Below are positions 18,796 through 27,586 of a stretch of DNA of 64,000 bases, piece by piece (within the stretch, counting starts at the first letter, position 1; each line of letters starts with the position of its first letter). The position numbers were made by a program, and so were the translations under genes. A model generated the notes under the pieces. The model saw nothing but the letters and a program-made list of their open reading frames with translations, did no database searches and was not told the DNA's origin. This DNA comes from an uncultured Marinobacter sp. GTDB lineage: Bacteria > Pseudomonadota > Gammaproteobacteria > Pseudomonadales > Oleiphilaceae. The DNA lies in the NCBI RefSeq assembly GCF_913055835.1, contig NZ_CAJXKQ010000014.1:31751-95750 (forward strand). The letters run 5' to 3'.

Positions 18796-19533
18796 TCAGG
18801 CTTCCTTTACGAACAGGTAGCCTTTGCTGCGAACGGTCTTGATGCGCCGCGGATGGATGGGGTCATCGCCAATTTTGGGGCGAATCCGGGACACGCGAAC
18901 ATCAATGGAGCGATCCTGGCCATCGTACTCAATCCCGCGCAAAGCGGTGAAGATTTCTTCCCGGCTGAGAACACGGCCGGCGTTGCTGGCCAGTAACCAG
19001 AGCAGATCGAATTCGGCACTGGTCAGGTCGATGCTTTCATCATTCAGCCAGGCTTCGCGCATGGAGCGATCAACAACCAGATCGTTGAACTGGAGACGCA
19101 CAGGTTCTTCGCCACTCGCTTCGTCACCGGCTCCCTGGCCCGTCTCGGTAACCCGGCGCAGCATGGCGCGTATGCGTGCCAGCAATACCCGAGGCTTGAC
19201 CGGCTTGCCAATGTAATCGTCCGCGCCCATTTCCAGACCGAGTACCTGGTCCAGATCATCGGTACGGGCGGTCAGCATGATGATCGGGCCGGAATAGAAG
19301 GGACGCACCCGGCGGCAAATGGACAACCCGTCTTCACCCGGCAACATCAGATCCAGCACTACCAGATCGGGCTGCTCGTTGCGGATCCGCTCTACCGCAG
19401 GACCACCGTGAGTTTCCAGGGAGACAGTCAACCCGTTGCTTTCAAGGTATTCGCGGGTAAGCTCTGCCAACCGCTCGTCGTCCTCGACAATCAGAATTCG
19501 CCAACTTTCGTTTGTCTGTTCCACGCCATCCAT
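18796..19533 (-). CDS. OmpR/RstA-family response regulator
   Basis: DNA-binding response regulator of 245 residues. The receiver domain has the acidic pair ED18-D19 region, the phosphorylated D61 in VLDLMLPGEDG and the K in IGKPVKP. After a linker, a winged-helix domain (about 145-240) ends with the typical IDVRVSRIRPKIG and VRSKGYLF. It pairs with the RstB-like kinase gene downstream. The 247-base gap to the divergent olsB holds tandem PHO-box-like repeats, so both directions may be regulated from it. Confidence 0.9.
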   Translation of the reverse strand: MDGVEQTNESWRILIVEDDERLAELTREYLESNGLTVSLETHGGPAVERIRNEQPDLVVLDLMLPGEDGLSICRRVRPFYSGPIIMLTARTDDLDQVLGLEMGADDYIGKPVKPRVLLARIRAMLRRVTETGQGAGDEASGEEPVRLQFNDLVVDRSMREAWLNDESIDLTSAEFDLLWLLASNAGRVLSREEIFTALRGIEYDGQDRSIDVRVSRIRPKIGDDPIHPRRIKTVRSKGYLFVKEA

Positions 19534-19692
19534 CTCTGGTTTTGTTATTCCGGTTTCAGGTCATTCTGTGTACCTGACAATACAGGCAACCTGCTGTAAC
19601 AGCAATTATACATGCTATTCAGAAATATACATGGAACCGCTGCTTCGTTACACCCTGTGACACAGCTCCCGCAACCGCCAACTCATTCCCTG

Positions 19693-19732
19693 GTGTCACA
19701 GACACGTCACCTCTTGGTCACCGATGTGTCAT
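19693..19732 (+). promoter_or_regulatory. Tandem PHO-box-like array upstream of olsBA
   Basis: Four GTCA cores begin at 19695, 19706, 19717 and 19728, exactly 11 bases apart. PhoB binds direct 7-base repeats (consensus CTGTCAT) with 4-base spacers, an 11-base period, so this fits two adjacent PHO boxes. The heptamers are GTGTCAC, ACGTCAC, TGGTCAC and GTGTCAT. A weak CATAGG -10 candidate lies at 19741-19746, near the usual distance. The array ends about 49 bases before olsB. Confidence 0.7.
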
Positions 19733-19780
19733 ACCGGCTTCATAGGCTTGTCGGGAAATGGAAACAAAAGAGACGACGCC

Positions 19781-20542
19781 ATGACCACACAAATCGCGAA
19801 AGCCCGCCGCAGCGCCCGTCGCCTGAAAACCGGCTTGACCCGGTGCCCGCAGCAGGTGGAGGCGGCCCAGCGACTGCGTTACCGGGTATTCTCCGAAGAG
19901 TATGGCAGCGACCTGGGCGCACCCACGCCTGGTATCGATGCTGATGAGTTCGACACCGTATGTGACCACCTGATCGTGACCGACCTGGATTCCGGCGAAC
20001 TGATAGCGACCACGCGAATCCTGCACCAGGCAGACACAAAAGCCGTTGGCGGTTTTTACTCTGCCGGCGAGTTTGATCTGAGCAGCCTGGAAAAACTTCC
20101 CGGCACTATCGCCGAACTTGGCCGCACCTGTGTTCACCCGGACTACCGCAACGGTGCCACCATCAGCCTGCTCTGGTCGGCAGTGGCCGAGTACCTGGTT
20201 GAACGGGGCGTTGATTACATGATCGGCTGCGCCAGCATCGGCATGTCGGACGGAGGGCTGAAAGCCTGGCGCATCGCCCGCCACCTCCAGAACGAGTATC
20301 TGGCCGATGCGGATTTTCTGGTCAAACCGCTCCGGGAAATGCCGCACCTGACCCACACCCGGGACAACGATCGCCCGGTAGACGTCCCTGCCCTGATCCG
20401 TGCCTATATGCGCCTGGGCGCCCGGGTCTGCGGCGAACCCTGCTGGGATCCGGATTTTCGCTGTGCTGACCTGCTGGTCTTGCTGGAAGTCAGCAAACTG
20501 GCCGGACGCTACAGCCGGCATTTCATGCGCACGGCGTCCTGA
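19781..20542 (+). CDS. olsB: Ornithine N-acyltransferase, ornithine lipid synthesis
   Basis: GNAT-like acyltransferase of 253 residues that moves a 3-hydroxyacyl chain from acyl carrier protein to the alpha-amine of ornithine, giving lyso-ornithine lipid at the inner membrane. The family motifs EAAQRLRYRVFSEEYGSD, CDHLIVTD, ELGRTCVHPDYR and the MIGCASIGMSD region are all present. I start at the ATG at 19781. olsA follows 17 bases later, the standard pair. The upstream PHO-box-like repeats fit the phosphate-starvation control known for ornithine lipids in other proteobacteria. It could be a related haemolysin-type N-acyltransferase, but the olsA neighbour supports OlsB. Confidence 0.87.
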   Translation: MTTQIAKARRSARRLKTGLTRCPQQVEAAQRLRYRVFSEEYGSDLGAPTPGIDADEFDTVCDHLIVTDLDSGELIATTRILHQADTKAVGGFYSAGEFDLSSLEKLPGTIAELGRTCVHPDYRNGATISLLWSAVAEYLVERGVDYMIGCASIGMSDGGLKAWRIARHLQNEYLADADFLVKPLREMPHLTHTRDNDRPVDVPALIRAYMRLGARVCGEPCWDPDFRCADLLVLLEVSKLAGRYSRHFMRTAS

Positions 20543-20559
20543 AACAGGGAGTCTGGGAG

Positions 20560-21420
20560 ATGAGCTGGCTGAGACTCTGCGTTCGAATCACGACCTTTAT
20601 GGTTTTTTTGGCAGCCACCACGATGCTGGCCGCCGGTTTGCGGATCACTGAAGCGGTTACACGCAAAGCCATCGATCGGACACCCTGGGCCAGATTCTGT
20701 TTCCGATGGGCCTGCCGGTGCCTGGGACTGGATATACACCAGCACGGATCACCTTCCGACGATACCGTTCTGTTCGTCAGCAACCACATCAGTTGGTCAG
20801 ATATTCCGATTCTGGGAAGCCTGGCACCGATCCGGTTCCTGTCGAAAGCGGAGGTCGGCCAGTGGCCGGCCATAGGCTGGCTGGCGCGACAGGCCGGCAC
20901 ACTTTTCATACGGCGGGGAGGCGGACAGGCCCGCCGCGTTCGGAACCAGATTGTCGAGAATTTACAGGCCGGAGAGAATGTCCTGGTATACCCGGAGGGA
21001 ACCACCAGTGCAGGTCTGACCGTATTGCCGTTCCACGGTCTTTTGCTCAAGGCCGCGCCGGAAAGCAGAACGCCAGTTCAGCCAGTGACCATCGCCTACC
21101 GCAGAAACGGGCGACCTGATTACCTGGCGCCCTTTATTGGTGACGATGAGTTCCACTGCCATCTGCTGAGAATGCTCAGAGAGCCCTCTGCCCGGGTAGA
21201 CGTTGTCTTCCACGCACCGGTGTCTGCGTCGGATCAGCCCCCAACCGGTGAGATTGCCGCCCGACTGCGAGAAATCGTTCTCGACGGCCTGGCGCGGATA
21301 TACAGCGGCGAGTACGACGGGCGGGCATCAGATCTTCTCAGAACAGGGGACGCCCCTGGGCTACCTCGTCTTCCGTCGCTTCGCGGCGGCCAACGATCTC
21401 CAGATCAAAGTACAGGGTAA
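20560..21420 (+). CDS. olsA: Lyso-ornithine lipid acyltransferase, PlsC family
   Basis: Adds the second acyl chain to lyso-ornithine lipid; membrane-associated PlsC-like enzyme of 286 residues. An N-terminal hydrophobic helix (about 10-30) is followed by the HX4D active site NHISWSD (H76, D81), the FIRRGG block and VYPEGTTS. The last 28 codons lie over the 3' end of the convergent SlyD-like gene and look like non-family sequence (Arg/Pro/Ser/Gly rich), so the frame may have lost an earlier stop. A general 1-acylglycerol-3-phosphate acyltransferase role is possible, but the olsB neighbour favours OlsA. Confidence 0.85.
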   Translation: MSWLRLCVRITTFMVFLAATTMLAAGLRITEAVTRKAIDRTPWARFCFRWACRCLGLDIHQHGSPSDDTVLFVSNHISWSDIPILGSLAPIRFLSKAEVGQWPAIGWLARQAGTLFIRRGGGQARRVRNQIVENLQAGENVLVYPEGTTSAGLTVLPFHGLLLKAAPESRTPVQPVTIAYRRNGRPDYLAPFIGDDEFHCHLLRMLREPSARVDVVFHAPVSASDQPPTGEIAARLREIVLDGLARIYSGEYDGRASDLLRTGDAPGLPRLPSLRGGQRSPDQSTG

Positions 21421-21808
21421 AACCCGCCAGCGGATGATTGGCATCCACCTTAACCAGGTTGCCGTCGATCCCGACAACCTGCACGATCTGCGCTTCATCG
21501 CCGGTGTTGGTCTGGAACTTCATGCCAATCTGCAGGTTTTCGATGCCCTCAAACAGCGAGCGAGGCACCTTGCGCACCAGTTCCGGCTTGTGCTCGCCAT
21601 ACGCCATGGCCGGTGGCACCGTCACCTCAAGGCAATCCCCGACATTGCGGTCTTTCACCGCCTGCTGAATCCCTTCAATAATCTCCGGGCTGCCGTAGAC
21701 GAAGTGCAGAGGCTCACTGCCTTCAGAAGTATCAACCAGCTCGCCGATCTTGTTTTTCAGTACGTAGTGGACGGTAAAAACGTCGGGTCTTGCTTGTGAA
21801 GCTGTCAT
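21338..21808 (-). CDS. SlyD-like FKBP peptidyl-prolyl isomerase without metal tail
   Basis: Cytoplasmic FKBP-type isomerase/chaperone of 156 residues. The FKBP fold is split by an insert-in-flap domain, as in SlyD: strands VFTVHYVLKNKIGELVDTS, then GSPEIIEGIQQAV, the flap VPPAMAYGEH, and the return NHPLAGFTLYFDLEIVGRREATEDE. The REATEDE end matches SlyD, but the His/Cys-rich nickel-binding tail of E. coli SlyD is missing. Its ATG shares one base with the stop of the upstream acetyl-CoA hydrolase gene, so translation is probably coupled. Confidence 0.88.
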   Translation of the reverse strand: MTASQARPDVFTVHYVLKNKIGELVDTSEGSEPLHFVYGSPEIIEGIQQAVKDRNVGDCLEVTVPPAMAYGEHKPELVRKVPRSLFEGIENLQIGMKFQTNTGDEAQIVQVVGIDGNLVKVDANHPLAGFTLYFDLEIVGRREATEDEVAQGRPLF

Positions 21809-24018
21809 CAGGTTTTCGAGTTTCCTGTATCCGGTGGTGTTTCGAGCTGCTGCAAGCCATGAATAACCAGTCGCTGATCGAGCTTGTCCCGCAATCCTGA
21901 AGGGTTACTCAGACCCATGCGTTCAAGCAGGGCCCGGTAACGGCCTTCGTCATCCCGGGCCCGGAGAGCCTGCAACAGAGTCGACAGTTTACCACGGCGA
22001 GTGGCCGTTGCGGCCTTGAGCCCCTTAAGGGCTTTCCCCAACGTCAGTTCCTCATCGGTAAAATCCCTGCCAAACGGGAACGGCGGGAACAGGCTGGCAT
22101 CTCCCGCTACCTCGACGGCACGCCTGATTGCTTGCGGCGTGTTGTTACACCAGTCGGCAGGTAGCCGGAACCCAGGATCCACCTTTCCTGCCTTCTGGGC
22201 TTTTTTCAGAAGCTCCTGCTGGAACCGGGAGTCGGCGATGCGGATCAGCCGGAGGAATACCTGCTCGTCTGACTGCCCTCTCAGGTCGGCAATGCCGTAT
22301 TCGGTAATCACAATATCCCGCAGGTGGCGAGGAATGGTGCAATGACCATAATTGAAGACAATATTGGAGAGCACCTTGCCATGGGATGAGCGGGTGCTGC
22401 GCAGCGACAGAATGGAACGGGCGCCCGGCAGCTCATGGGCCATGGCAACAAAGTTGTACTGGCCACCAACACCACTCACTACCCGCCCATCATCAAGGCC
22501 ATCCGATACCCCCGCACCATTGAGGGTGTACATCATTGCCGAGTTAATGAAGCGACCATGAACGCGCTGCGCGGCTTTCAGCTTCTGGTCGCCAAACGGG
22601 TGATCATACAGGTGGTTGATGAAGTTCACGCTGGTCATGCAGATTTTTGCACGCTGCTCGTCGGTCAGCTCTCTGAGGTACTGGTAGAACTGCTCGGGGC
22701 CAACGTAAAAACCGCCGTGCATTGCGATACCGCCAGTCAGCCTCTCCCCGAGAATCAGGGTTTCGATGGCCTGGCGGGCCTCTGGATTGTCCAGGTCGCC
22801 CTCCACCGACTGATCACCGACGCGCAGCCGGCCTCCCTTGAATTCGACAGCCTCTCTGAAAATGCCATGCCGAACCAGCCAATGGACATCTCTTGCCCGC
22901 AGCGGGCTATCAATCAGCTTCTCCCGGCGTAAAACATCCAGGGTGGCGAGCGAAACCTCCCCGCTGATATCACCACGGTTGATCAGCGTCTGAAGACCGG
23001 CGTGATCGTAAACCTCGCGGGTGAGGATGCCCTCCTGCATCAGGTACAGAAAACCATCCACCATCATTTCACTGCAGCCATACAGGCCCTGTTCGAAGGG
23101 CCCTGTGCCGCCATCTTCCCTGACCACAGGAAAGTTCTGGTCAACGTTCAGATGATCAAACACTTTTCGCCAGGCATCGTTGTGACTGTGACGAAGTATG
23201 GCGCTCTGGACCAGAGCAGCACCCAGTGAGCCGATGCCAACCTGAAGGGTACCGCCATCCTTCAACAAGGTGCTGGCATAGAACCCGATCATGTGATCTT
23301 CCGGGCTGACCGACATCTGGGGGGCTGAAAACAGCGGGTAATCGCTGGAGGGCTGTTCCAGCAGCACATCGAACCGATCTGCCTCAATGGCCGCATGGTG
23401 TCCGAACCAGGGCAGGTTCTGGTTCATCTCCGCCACCAGAGCAACCGGTGTGCCGGCTGCTTCCCGCTCCCGCAATAGAGGAATCAGGTCCAGCGTCAGG
23501 TCGGGATTGCAACTCAGGCTGACTTGCCCGGGCTGCCCATGCGCTTCACCCGGCGATACCATCTGCGCGACCACGTTGACCCCAACACCCATAAGGTCCC
23601 GAACGGCATGGGTGTAGTTGGTACAGACATAATGCCGCTGCTGGGAACGATTGTTAAGGTAACTGCCGGCTTTGAAGAAGAACTCCGAGACCTGGACATT
23701 TGGGGGAAGGCGATTGGAGGAGACATCGCGGGCATAGGCCAGTTCGGGAATCCGGCCATAGAGGCGCTCTACAAATGGCCCCATGAAGCGCTTCTCAAGC
23801 GAGGAGCCGCCCTTTGGCGCCAGGAGCGACAGAGCTGTGACAATATGCAGACGGATTTCCGGATCGTCCTTGGCCCGCTGGTACAGCGCATTAACAAAAC
23901 GCACCGGTTTGCCGAGCCCAAGCGGCAAACCCAGCGTGATTTCCTTGCCAACCCGGCGAATCACCTCATCAACACAGGCGTTCACATCATTCGATAACTG
24001 CCCTCTATCACCCGCCAT
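21808..24018 (-). CDS. Acetyl-CoA hydrolase/transferase family protein
   Basis: A 736-residue CoA-transferase family protein. The C-terminal acetyl-CoA hydrolase domain is clear around residues 400-620, with the VVSGVGGQYNF, RSTRSSHGKVLSNI and VITEYGIADLRGQSD motifs typical of family I CoA transferases. It is longer than usual (about 500-650 residues), with an extended N-terminal part and an extra C-terminal helical segment of about 90 residues. The ATG at 24018 has AAGGAG seven bases upstream. It overlaps the SlyD-like gene by one base. Whether it hydrolyses or transfers CoA cannot be told from the sequence. Confidence 0.82.
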   Translation of the reverse strand: MAGDRGQLSNDVNACVDEVIRRVGKEITLGLPLGLGKPVRFVNALYQRAKDDPEIRLHIVTALSLLAPKGGSSLEKRFMGPFVERLYGRIPELAYARDVSSNRLPPNVQVSEFFFKAGSYLNNRSQQRHYVCTNYTHAVRDLMGVGVNVVAQMVSPGEAHGQPGQVSLSCNPDLTLDLIPLLREREAAGTPVALVAEMNQNLPWFGHHAAIEADRFDVLLEQPSSDYPLFSAPQMSVSPEDHMIGFYASTLLKDGGTLQVGIGSLGAALVQSAILRHSHNDAWRKVFDHLNVDQNFPVVREDGGTGPFEQGLYGCSEMMVDGFLYLMQEGILTREVYDHAGLQTLINRGDISGEVSLATLDVLRREKLIDSPLRARDVHWLVRHGIFREAVEFKGGRLRVGDQSVEGDLDNPEARQAIETLILGERLTGGIAMHGGFYVGPEQFYQYLRELTDEQRAKICMTSVNFINHLYDHPFGDQKLKAAQRVHGRFINSAMMYTLNGAGVSDGLDDGRVVSGVGGQYNFVAMAHELPGARSILSLRSTRSSHGKVLSNIVFNYGHCTIPRHLRDIVITEYGIADLRGQSDEQVFLRLIRIADSRFQQELLKKAQKAGKVDPGFRLPADWCNNTPQAIRRAVEVAGDASLFPPFPFGRDFTDEELTLGKALKGLKAATATRRGKLSTLLQALRARDDEGRYRALLERMGLSNPSGLRDKLDQRLVIHGLQQLETPPDTGNSKT

Positions 24019-24151
24019 TACCAAGCTCCTTATCGGCTAATGCTAACGGGGATGATCACACGAGCATCGGGCACAGACAATGCGCCAGATCATGATTCTG
24101 CGGTTTGAAGGGCTTCGGGGAGTCAGGAGATGGAAGAAAGGCGAGAGGGTT

Positions 24152-24475
24152 TCAGAAGTTCCACTTCAGGTTCAGACAGGCACCCTCGTTCAGAAGGGCA
24201 ATGCCATGGTCGGCTTGCGCTGGATCCGACGCATACTGCTTGCCGGAACTCTTCGACCGGGTCAGTGAAAGGCTGAGCAGGCGAGAGCCGATTTCGGTGA
24301 ATGCCTCGGAGCTGTCTTCTTCATAGTCGCCGGAAACCCGTTCCTGAATTTCGAAGATCTGCTCGCTGGTTGTCGTGCTCTCGACCTGCTCGAATACGCG
24401 CTCGGATGCCTCGGCGCGAACGACGAATGCAACGAGATTGAGAGCGAGTAATGCGACGAAGATGCGAATAATCAT
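24152..24475 (-). CDS. Small predicted secreted protein, unknown function
   Basis: A 107-residue protein with a clear N-terminal signal peptide (MIIRIFVALLALNLVAFVVRAEA) written here only by its feature: one hydrophobic run at residues 4-19 ending in ARG-Ala-Glu-Ala. The mature part is acidic and Ser/Thr-rich, with a pair of cysteine-poor segments and a C-terminal EGACLNLKWNF. I recognise no domain. The ribosome-binding site is weak (CAGG, seven bases from the ATG). It lies between the acetyl-CoA hydrolase gene and tas, same strand, with 127-base and 224-base gaps. Confidence 0.55.
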   Translation of the reverse strand: MIIRIFVALLALNLVAFVVRAEASERVFEQVESTTTSEQIFEIQERVSGDYEEDSSEAFTEIGSRLLSLSLTRSKSSGKQYASDPAQADHGIALLNEGACLNLKWNF

Positions 24476-24650
24476 GACACTGCCTGAGACCTTTTTTCCG
24501 ACACGGGAGTCTACGGATACCTTAGGCTTAAGTCTAATGATTAAGGGCCGGAAAGATGTGAATTTGCACACAAAGGCGTCGACTTTTTGTCACGGGATCA
24601 TCATGTTTTTGTCAATTTATGATCCCCAATATTTCACATTGTAACTGTGC

Positions 24651-24677
24651 TTCCGGCCAGCGCCTGCTGACCGGAGA
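24651..24677. repeat. Imperfect hairpin between tas and the small secreted gene
   Basis: Arms TTCCGG and CCGGA with an inner CAGC/GCTG pairing around GCCT form a hairpin with one mismatch, downstream of the tas stop codon. There is no T-run in either direction, so its role as a terminator is doubtful. Confidence 0.3.
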
Positions 24678-24699
24678 ACCAAACCAAAATCCGGCGGAT

Positions 24700-25737
24700 T
24701 CAGGGGCAGGGATAGGTGAATTCCTGATGGATAGACTCGATGGCCTCCAGCACCTCAGGGCTCAGGGTCACCTGCGCAGACCCGATGTTTTCCCGTAACT
24801 GCTCCATGGACGTCGCACCAATGATGTTGCTGGTTACGAAACTGCGGCTGTTTACATAAGCCAGCGCCATCTGGACCGGAGACAATTCGTGTTGCTGAGC
24901 CAGATCAACGTAGGCCCGGGTTGCATCCATGCCTCTGCCGCTCGTATAGCGGCTGAACCGCTCGTAGAGGGTCATTCTGGCCTTCTCCGGCCACTTGCCG
25001 CCCAGGTATTTACCAGACAACATGCCGAACGCCAGCGGCGAATACGCCAGCAAACCGGCCTGCTCCCGATGCGCTATCTCCGCCATCCCCACCTCGAACG
25101 AGCGGTTCAGGAGGTTATAGGGATTCTGGATACTGGCGACCCTGGGCCAGCCCTTCTCGCCTGCCAGGCGGAGGTACTCCATGGTGCCCCACGGCGTCTC
25201 ATTGGACAGCCCGATGTGCCGCACCTTGCCAGAGCGCACAAGTTCATCCAGCGCCTCGAGTGTCTCCTCGATGGGCGTGAAGGATTCCTCCGGGTTGTGC
25301 TCATAGCCGAGCTTGCCGAAAAAGTTCGTGCTGCGATCCGGCCAGTGCACCTGGTAGAGGTCGATGTAATCCGTCTGCAGGCGCTTCAGGCTGGCGTCGC
25401 AGGCCTCCAGAATGTGGTCGCGGGTCAGTCTCGGACCATTACGCAGGTACTTCAGGCCATTGCCCGGTCCTGCCACTTTGGAAGCAATCACCAGGTCGTC
25501 GCGCTTGCCCCGACTGGAAAGCCAGTTCCCCAGATAGGTCTCGGTCAGCCCCTGGGTTTCCGCCCGTGGCGGCACGGGATACATCTCTGCAGCATCGATA
25601 AAGTTGATGCCCTCGTTCACTGCGTAATCCAGCTGCTCAAACGCTTCCTTCTCGGTGTTCTGTTCGCCCCAGGTCATGGTACCCAGGCAAATCAGGGTAA
25701 CGTCGAGATCCGTCTTGCCAAGCTTTCTCGTTTGCAT
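24700..25737 (-). CDS. tas: Aldo/keto reductase, Tas-like
   Basis: NADP(H)-dependent aldo/keto reductase of 345 residues, closely resembling E. coli Tas in its segments LGTMTWGEQN, AEMYPVPPR, ETQGLTETY and FTYPCP (Tas ends TYPAP). The AKR tetrad is visible as D48, Y53, K87 (ASKV) and H131 (QVHWPDR). The physiological substrate is not known; E. coli Tas was named for rescue of a tyrosine auxotroph. It is divergent from the glycosyltransferase gene. Confidence 0.88.
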   Translation of the reverse strand: MQTRKLGKTDLDVTLICLGTMTWGEQNTEKEAFEQLDYAVNEGINFIDAAEMYPVPPRAETQGLTETYLGNWLSSRGKRDDLVIASKVAGPGNGLKYLRNGPRLTRDHILEACDASLKRLQTDYIDLYQVHWPDRSTNFFGKLGYEHNPEESFTPIEETLEALDELVRSGKVRHIGLSNETPWGTMEYLRLAGEKGWPRVASIQNPYNLLNRSFEVGMAEIAHREQAGLLAYSPLAFGMLSGKYLGGKWPEKARMTLYERFSRYTSGRGMDATRAYVDLAQQHELSPVQMALAYVNSRSFVTSNIIGATSMEQLRENIGSAQVTLSPEVLEAIESIHQEFTYPCP

Positions 25738-25851
25738 ATCGTCTCCGATTCGGTTCGGTTAACGGGTAAAGGGAATGTCACGGGAGTGTCGCATAACTGT
25801 CATGCCAGCTTTTCATAGTAGAGGCATGTCAAAGGAAGCACAGGAAACACC

Positions 25852-27072
25852 GTGACCGAGACCACGAAGGCCAACCGGCGTCAACAACACATTACCATTG
25901 TTTCGGAGACTTTTCCGCCGGAAATCAATGGCGTGGCAAACACGCTCAGGCACCTTTGCCAGGGGTTGATGCAGCGTGGACACCGGGTAACGGTTATACG
26001 GCCGCGACAGCAACATGAGCGCAAGGGACACTTCGCCAGTGCCGGCGAAGCCTTGTTCACCCATGAGCATGTGGTGACCGGATTGCCTCTACCCGGGTAC
26101 GCGGACCTGCGTTTTGGCCTGGCCCGGACCAACCACCTGAAAAAGCTCATGGTCGCGGACCGGCCCGATGCCCTCTACGTTGCTACCCAGGGTCCACTGG
26201 GTATCGCCGCCACATCAGCAGCGCGTCAGATCGGCATTACGGTGATCTCCGGCTTCCACACCAACTTCCACAGCTACAGCCGATATTATGGCGTTGGAAT
26301 ACTCGCGCGCTTGCTGTGTCTCTACGGCCGGTGGTTCCACAATCGCACCGCCATCACCCTGGTGCCTACCCGAAAAATGCAGCAGACGATAAGAGCCATG
26401 GGCATCCCGGGAACCGGGCTCTGGAGTCGGGGCGTGGACTGTCATCGATTCACTCCCCATAAGCGAGACAGTGCACTTCGCGAATCCTGGGGATTGCAGG
26501 CCAATGACCGCGCCATTCTTTATGTAGGTCGGCTCGCACCAGAGAAAAACCTGCGCATGGCGGTCGCCTGCTTCGAACGCATCCGCGGCCTTCATCCCCA
26601 GGCCAGGTTCATTCTGGTTGGCGACGGCCCACTTCGGCGTCAACTGGCCGAACGTCACCCCGACTACGTGTTCTGCGGCACCAGACGCGGCGACGACCTG
26701 GCCCGACATTTTGCCTCGGGCGATCTGTTCCTGTTCCCAAGCAAGACCGATACGTTCGGCAACGTGGTGCTGGAGGCCATGGCCAGCGGCCTGGGTGTCG
26801 TCAGCTTTGACGACGCCGCAGCAGCCGAACACATCCGCCACGAGGAAAACGGCATGAAAGTGCCCCTGGATCAGGACGAGGCTTACGTCGACAGCGCCCT
26901 GAGGCTGGCTGACCAGCCCACCCTGCTGAACCGGATCAGGGCCCAGGCACGGCTGGACGCCCTGGAACAGAACTGGAATTCCCAGATCGAACAGTTTGAA
27001 CAACTGGTTTTCAATCAACCCGCAAAGGCTGGATACCATGCCATCAACAAGCAAAGCGTCTCGCTTCTTTGA
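25852..27072 (+). CDS. GT4-family glycosyltransferase
   Basis: A 406-residue GT-B fold glycosyltransferase of family 4 (glycosyltransferase group 1). The N-terminal SETFPPEINGVANTL and RHLCQGLMQRGHRVTVI segments resemble bacterial lipid mannosyl- or glucosyltransferases. The C-terminal donor domain has LYVGRLAPEKNL, GDGPLRRQL and the E-x7-E motif in FPSKTDTFGNVVLEAMASG. The start is a GTG at 25852 after AGGA. The PAP2 phosphatase gene overlaps its end by 35 bases, which suggests a joint role with lipid-linked sugar or phosphatidic acid. The acceptor and donor are not evident. Confidence 0.85.
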   Translation: MTETTKANRRQQHITIVSETFPPEINGVANTLRHLCQGLMQRGHRVTVIRPRQQHERKGHFASAGEALFTHEHVVTGLPLPGYADLRFGLARTNHLKKLMVADRPDALYVATQGPLGIAATSAARQIGITVISGFHTNFHSYSRYYGVGILARLLCLYGRWFHNRTAITLVPTRKMQQTIRAMGIPGTGLWSRGVDCHRFTPHKRDSALRESWGLQANDRAILYVGRLAPEKNLRMAVACFERIRGLHPQARFILVGDGPLRRQLAERHPDYVFCGTRRGDDLARHFASGDLFLFPSKTDTFGNVVLEAMASGLGVVSFDDAAAAEHIRHEENGMKVPLDQDEAYVDSALRLADQPTLLNRIRAQARLDALEQNWNSQIEQFEQLVFNQPAKAGYHAINKQSVSLL

Positions 27073-27586
27073 ACTGGCAGACCAGCGGGAAGTCGCGTTC
27101 TGCCAATCTATCAACCGCGCTGTTCGCTTCCGGCCAGCCCTTGGCTACTTCCGGCTGGTCAGCCGACTGGGTGACGGCTGGTTCTGGTATGCCCTGATCC
27201 TGTCGATCCCTGTTCTTTATCCGGCGTCGGGGCCAGGGCTGGCGCTTCTCATGGCGCTGACCGGCCTTGCCTGCACCGTAAGCTACAAGCTTCTGAAGCG
27301 CTGGCTAATCCGGGAACGCCCCTTCATATCCTTCCCGGCCATCAACTGTGGCACACCCCCTCTGGACCGCTACAGCTTCCCCTCCGGCCACACACTTCAC
27401 GCCGCCTGCTTCCAGGTTATGCTCAGCGTGGCCGAGCCGGCGCTCGCGCTGATCGTACTCCCCTTCACCCTCAGTGTGGCGGCATCACGGGTGGTTCTGG
27501 GCCTGCACTACCCCAGCGACGTCGCTGCGGGCGCACTGATCGGCGGGCTGATGGGTTACATGGCCATGAGCTGGCTGCACTTCTAA
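27038..27586 (+). CDS. PAP2-family membrane phosphatase
   Basis: Membrane phosphatase of the PAP2 (type 2 phosphatidic acid phosphatase) superfamily, 182 residues. The three conserved motifs are intact: [13 protein letters not shown] in [11 protein letters not shown], and [12 protein letters not shown]. About five hydrophobic helices are visible. The ATG at 27038 has AAAGG upstream; the longer frame only reads into the glycosyltransferase. It overlaps that gene by 35 bases and meets the convergent dinB over 4 bases at the stop codons. The substrate may be phosphatidic acid, undecaprenyl diphosphate or a related lipid. Confidence 0.87.
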   Translation: MPSTSKASRFFELADQREVAFCQSINRAVRFRPALGYFRLVSRLGDGWFWYALILSIPVLYPASGPGLALLMALTGLACTVSYKLLKRWLIRERPFISFPAINCGTPPLDRYSFPSGHTLHAACFQVMLSVAEPALALIVLPFTLSVAASRVVLGLHYPSDVAAGALIGGLMGYMAMSWLHF

